A stretch of DNA of 64,000 nucleotides from NCBI GenBank assembly GCA_965261455.1, contig OZ253453.1, forward strand, positions 248,001-312,000. The letters are read 5' to 3'. The translations under genes were made by a program, and so were the position numbers. This document shows, one piece after another, positions 61,011 through 64,000 of the stretch (its first letter is position 1; every line of letters begins with the position of its first letter). The notes below the pieces were generated by a model. It had not been told where the DNA came from and searched no databases. It worked only from the letters and a program-made list of their open reading frames with translations. The stretch comes from DAOUKH01 sp965261455. GTDB lineage: Bacteria; Chloroflexota; Dehalococcoidia; SHYB01.

Positions 61011-62174
61011 ATGGACTTCAAGATCATCGACGTCGACGCCCACGTGCAGGAGCCGGCGGACTGCTGGACGAACCGCATGTCGGAGAAGAAGTGGGGTAAG
61101 CGCATCCCGCAGCTCGAGGAGGTCAGCCGAGAGGAGCGCGGCACCACGCCCATCGGCTACTTCCTGGACCCTAAGCCGGAGCGCGTGCACCGGTGGACGC
61201 TCGACGGGCAGCCGCATTCCCCCTACCCCTCGACGTGCCACGCCGTGATGCCCGACCGCGAGACGCTGCCCTCACGCTGGGAAGACGTGCCCAAGAGCGT
61301 GTACGACGCGCGGGCGCGGCTCGAAGCGATGGACGCCGACGGCGTCGACGGCGAGGTCTTCTATCCCAACGTCGGCCTCACGTTCCCCTTCTTCGGCAAG
61401 GATCCTGACTTCGAGAGCGACTGTGTGCGGGCCTACAACGACATGCAGGTGGAGGAGTGGCTTGACGTAAGCGAGCGCTTCATCCCCCTGACCATGCTTC
61501 CCTTCTCCGACATCGAAGGCACGGTGGACGAGCTGCGCTATACGGCGAGTCGTGGGCACAAGGGCTTTCTGATGCTCTCTGCGCCGCACCAGAAAGGGCT
61601 GCCCCACCTTATCGACTCCTATTGGGACCCGCTGTGGGCCACGGCGGAAGAGATGCAGATGCCGTTCCACTTCCATGGCGGCAGCGGCGCCATCCGCATG
61701 TGGATCGATCCCAAGCCGGGCCTGAGCCCCAGATTCAGCCGCGCCTTCGCCGGCACCATCGGCTTCAACCTCCAGGCCCAGTTCATCAGCTACGTCCTCT
61801 TCTCCGGCATCCTCCACCGCTTCCCCGGCCTGCAGTTCGTCGTGGCCGAGAGCGGCGTGGGCTGGGTGCCCTACGTGCTGGAGATGTGCGACCACGAGTG
61901 GGAGCGCTGCCGGCTCTCCGAGCACGGCCATCCGACGCGGCCGTCGGAGCTCTTCCGCCAGCACGGCTACGTCGACTTCTGGTACGAGCAGAAGGGTCTG
62001 GCCTATCACCACGTCATCGGCGCCGACCGCATCATGTGGGAGAGCGACTTCCCCCACCCGACCTCGATCTGGCCGAACTCGTCGCGCTACATCGAAGCCA
62101 GCCTTGGCGACGTCTCCCCCGAGGACCGCGAGATGATCCTCGCGGGCAACGCCAAGCGTGTCTACCGCCTCTAG
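61011..62174 (+). CDS. ACMSD-like amidohydrolase family protein
   Basis: 387 residues of amidohydrolase-2 type with the VDAHVQEPADCWTNRMSEKK N-terminus (residues 7-26), FHFHGGSGAIRMWIDPKPG near 216 (metal His), VAESGVGWVPYVLEMCDHEW near 278 (typical block) and IMWESDFPHPTSIWPNSSRY near 342, where the Asp precedes FPHP. GGAGGGAAGC is directly upstream of ATG 61011. It is closely similar in layout to the next gene, so they are likely tandem paralogues. Confidence 0.87.
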   Translation: MDFKIIDVDAHVQEPADCWTNRMSEKKWGKRIPQLEEVSREERGTTPIGYFLDPKPERVHRWTLDGQPHSPYPSTCHAVMPDRETLPSRWEDVPKSVYDARARLEAMDADGVDGEVFYPNVGLTFPFFGKDPDFESDCVRAYNDMQVEEWLDVSERFIPLTMLPFSDIEGTVDELRYTASRGHKGFLMLSAPHQKGLPHLIDSYWDPLWATAEEMQMPFHFHGGSGAIRMWIDPKPGLSPRFSRAFAGTIGFNLQAQFISYVLFSGILHRFPGLQFVVAESGVGWVPYVLEMCDHEWERCRLSEHGHPTRPSELFRQHGYVDFWYEQKGLAYHHVIGADRIMWESDFPHPTSIWPNSSRYIEASLGDVSPEDREMILAGNAKRVYRL

Positions 62175-62213
62175 CCGCCCTCGGGCTCCGAGAATACGAA
62201 GGTGATGCCAAGC

Positions 62214-63338
62214 ATGAAGGTGATCTCAGCAGACGACCACGTCATCGAGCCCCCCGACCTGTGGACGAGCCGTGTTTCCGATCGATGGGGCGAGCGTGTC
62301 CCCCGCATCGTGCAGCTCGATGGCGGCACGGAGCGGTGGGCGATCGATGGCAGGATCAGCGAAGAGCCCCGGCTCGCGCCCACGGGGGCGCTGTCGCCGA
62401 ACCGGTACGAGGAGCCCCAGCGCTGGGCCGACGTTCCCAAGGAGGCCTTCGATCCGACGGCGCGCCTCGCGGCGATGGACCGCGACGGCGTTGACGTCTC
62501 GGTGCTCTATCCCACGGCGGCGGGCATCGGCGGCGAAACGCTAGGCACCATCGCCGACGCCGAGCTGCAGATCGCCTGCGTACGCGCCTATAACGATTGG
62601 CTGCTCGATACGTGGGCGGCGGCGAGTCCGCGGTTCGTCCCGCAGTGCATCCTCCCCGTCACCTCAGTCGAGGATGCGCGGGCCGAGGCGGAGCGGTCGA
62701 TGAAGAACGGCCACAAGGGTGTGGTGATGGCGCCGTTCCCGTGGCACATCAACCCCGATGCGCCGCATCTGCACGATGAGGCGTGGGACCCGCTCTGGCG
62801 GACGATCGACGAGGCGGGCACGCCGGTCTCCTTCCACTCAGGGACCAGTCAGCGCAACATGCTGGAGATCTACGAGGGCTGGGACCCGGCGACCTCACGG
62901 GCGTTCGAGACGGTTCGCCGCCCCGTGAGCAGCGCGATGGTGGTGTCGAGCTTCGTCCTCTCCCGCATCGGCGAGCGCTTCCCCACGTTGCAAGTCGTCT
63001 TTGCCGCCGCCGGCATCAACTGGCTGTCCTTCCAGCTCGAACTGTCCGACCACGAGTGGGGCGCCTCGAAGCTGGTGAAGGAGGGGATGGAGATCAAGCC
63101 GTCCGAGCTATTCCAGCGCCAGTGCCACGTCACCACGTGGGCCGAGAAGGCGGGGATGCTCCAGCGCGAGTTCATCGGCGTGGACAACATCATGTGGCAG
63201 TCGGAGTTCCCCATGGAGACCTCGACGTGGCCGGAGTCGGCCGCGTTCATCGAGCGCAACTTCTCCGACATCCCCGAAGCGCACCGCGAGAAGGCTCTGT
63301 CGGGGAACGCGCGGCGGTTGTACAAGCTGGACGCGTAG
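62214..63338 (+). CDS. ACMSD-like amidohydrolase family protein
   Basis: 374-residue paralogue of the preceding enzyme: VISADDHVIEPPDLWTSRVS (residues 3-22), ARLAAMDRDGVDVSVLYPTA (~83-102), KNGHKGVVMAPFPWHINPDA near 164, FAAAGINWLSFQLELSDHEW near 263 and IMWQSEFPMETSTWPESAAF near 324 (the usual DFP Asp is replaced by EFP). ATG 62214 fits the AAGGTGA site 8 bases upstream; GTG 62202 lies inside that site. Ends upstream of repeat copy 5. Substrate not determined. Confidence 0.86.
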   Translation: MKVISADDHVIEPPDLWTSRVSDRWGERVPRIVQLDGGTERWAIDGRISEEPRLAPTGALSPNRYEEPQRWADVPKEAFDPTARLAAMDRDGVDVSVLYPTAAGIGGETLGTIADAELQIACVRAYNDWLLDTWAAASPRFVPQCILPVTSVEDARAEAERSMKNGHKGVVMAPFPWHINPDAPHLHDEAWDPLWRTIDEAGTPVSFHSGTSQRNMLEIYEGWDPATSRAFETVRRPVSSAMVVSSFVLSRIGERFPTLQVVFAAAGINWLSFQLELSDHEWGASKLVKEGMEIKPSELFQRQCHVTTWAEKAGMLQREFIGVDNIMWQSEFPMETSTWPESAAFIERNFSDIPEAHREKALSGNARRLYKLDA

Positions 63339-63422
63339 CGGCGTGCGCACCCACCTCGGCCTTCGGTGGGTGTTAGGGGGATTCTCGGCGCTTCCTCCCC
63401 CGTTGGCGACCCTTTCTCTCGC

Positions 63423-63543
63423 TGGAGCGGCGCCCCTTGGGCGCCCGCGCGCCTGCGGCACGCGCCCTCTCTCATTCTCCCCCAGAGGGGGAGAGGCCGG
63501 AGGGGGAGAGTCGTGACTCGCCCCTACGGGAGAAGCGCCGCTG
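63423..63543 (+). repeat. Palindromic intergenic repeat, copy 5
   Basis: AGCGGCGC (63426-63433) and GCGCCGCT (63535-63542) close the element as inverted ends; inside are the core GCCCTCTCTCATTCTCCCCC with AGAGGGGGAGAGGCCGGAG, the small palindrome GAGTCGTGACTC and CGCCCCTACGGGAG. Confidence 0.75.
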
Positions 63544-63567
63544 GGTGGAAGGAGCAAAGGGTCTCGT

Positions 63568-64000
63568 TCAGCGCGTAGGCTCGGCGTGGCCGCGTGGCGT
63601 GGTGGCGTTTCTCGGGGTGAGGGGCGTGCCGCGGAAGGCGGGCTTGCGCTTTTCCTTGCGGGCCTGGGCGGCTTCGGTGATGTCGTGGCCGGCGAAGAAG
63701 CGGTTGTTGAGCGAGACGGCGTATTCGTGGGGGAGGTACTGCTCAAACTCGAGATTAGCGCCTTTGCGCACCATGAATTTCGAGAGGTAGGCGGCGAAGG
63801 GTGGGCCCTCGGCGAAGCGCCGGGCTAGGTCGAAGGCGCGCTCCGCCAACTCGCCGCGTGGGGTGACATAACTCACCAGACCGATGCGCTCCGCCTCCTC
63901 CGCACCGATCATGTCGGCGGTGTAGATGAGCTCGAGGGCCTTGGCCTCGCCCACCAGACGGGGGAGCGTCCAGCCCAGGCCGTCGACGGCGGGGAGCCCG
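63568..64000 (-). CDS. Enoyl-CoA hydratase/isomerase family, N-terminus outside window
   Basis: Crotonase-fold enzyme cut by the window end. About 143 codons are visible, starting with GLPAVDGLGWTLPRLVGEAK and reading on through ALELIYTADMIGAEEAERIG, which are the oxyanion-hole-distal and trimer-helix region of enoyl-CoA hydratases (after the active-site Glu segment). The C-terminal SLNNRFFAGHDITEAAQARK segment matches the family end. A GTG at 63952 could suggest an internal start, but the upstream residues are clearly conserved, so the gene continues past 64000. Likely beta-oxidation-type step for the CoA substrates of this cluster. Confidence 0.9.
   Translation of the reverse strand, partial: GLPAVDGLGWTLPRLVGEAKALELIYTADMIGAEEAERIGLVSYVTPRGELAERAFDLARRFAEGPPFAAYLSKFMVRKGANLEFEQYLPHEYAVSLNNRFFAGHDITEAAQARKEKRKPAFRGTPLTPRNATTPRGHAEPTR

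Overview
The window is GC-rich (about two thirds G+C by eye), densely coded on both strands, and free of rRNA, tRNA, CRISPR arrays, insertion sequences or prophage. TTG and GTG starts are common, several lipoproteins carry short lipoboxes followed by Pro/Thr/Ala linkers, lexA has a Gram-positive-type SOS operator, and the catabolic genes (LLM-class flavin enzymes, CaiB/BaiF CoA-transferases, ACMSD-like amidohydrolases) are of the kind expanded in SAR202/Dehalococcoidia-like Chloroflexota. That assignment is an inference from gene content; no marker phylogeny could be run.

0-27 kb is mostly core metabolism. It opens inside a glycine cleavage operon (gcvT-gcvH-gcvPA-gcvPB), followed by a bifunctional Rel (p)ppGpp enzyme, rpsT and lexA. 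On the minus strand lie a NUDIX hydrolase, mnmG and two very small desulforedoxin-like genes. Then come an N-acyl-D-amino-acid deacylase, sucCD, glmU, a CBS/CorC membrane protein, efp, small accessory genes, mdh, an isocitrate dehydrogenase, and a biotin-dependent carboxylase set (PycB/OadA-like, a small accessory subunit, PccB-like). sucCD, mdh and icd share one strand, so TCA-cycle functions cluster here, with the carboxylases feeding C4 acids into them.

27-32.5 kb holds a HEAT-repeat protein divergent from a three-gene operon: a winged-helix/coiled-coil protein, a short all-helical protein, and a classical AAA+ ATPase with an unfamiliar N-domain. The divergent promoter region carries a 17-bp palindrome and a second degenerate copy. 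This is my best candidate for an undescribed system.

32.5-42.5 kb contains a nitroreductase, two SDRs, a solitary trpB, an A-type Fe-S carrier, a TusA-like/DsrE-like coupled pair, a Fur-family regulator with a palindromic operator, and a zinc-type ABC importer (znuA-znuC-znuB) preceded by four exact-period 30-nt degenerate repeats. A TIM-barrel protein and a DUF4160/DUF2442 pair follow.

42.5-64 kb is an accessory catabolic region: CaiB/BaiF CoA-transferases (one an 813-aa tandem fusion), SDR, five ACMSD-like amidohydrolases, a BKACE-type enzyme, two LLM oxidoreductases, a thiolase-like/DUF35 pair, a duplicated MaoC-type protein and an enoyl-CoA hydratase cut by the window end. Together they suggest CoA-dependent breakdown of unusual, probably cyclic, organic acids. 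This part is also seeded with a dispersed palindromic intergenic repeat family (five good copies in 11 kb) and contains a lipoprotein gene interrupted by an in-frame TAG.
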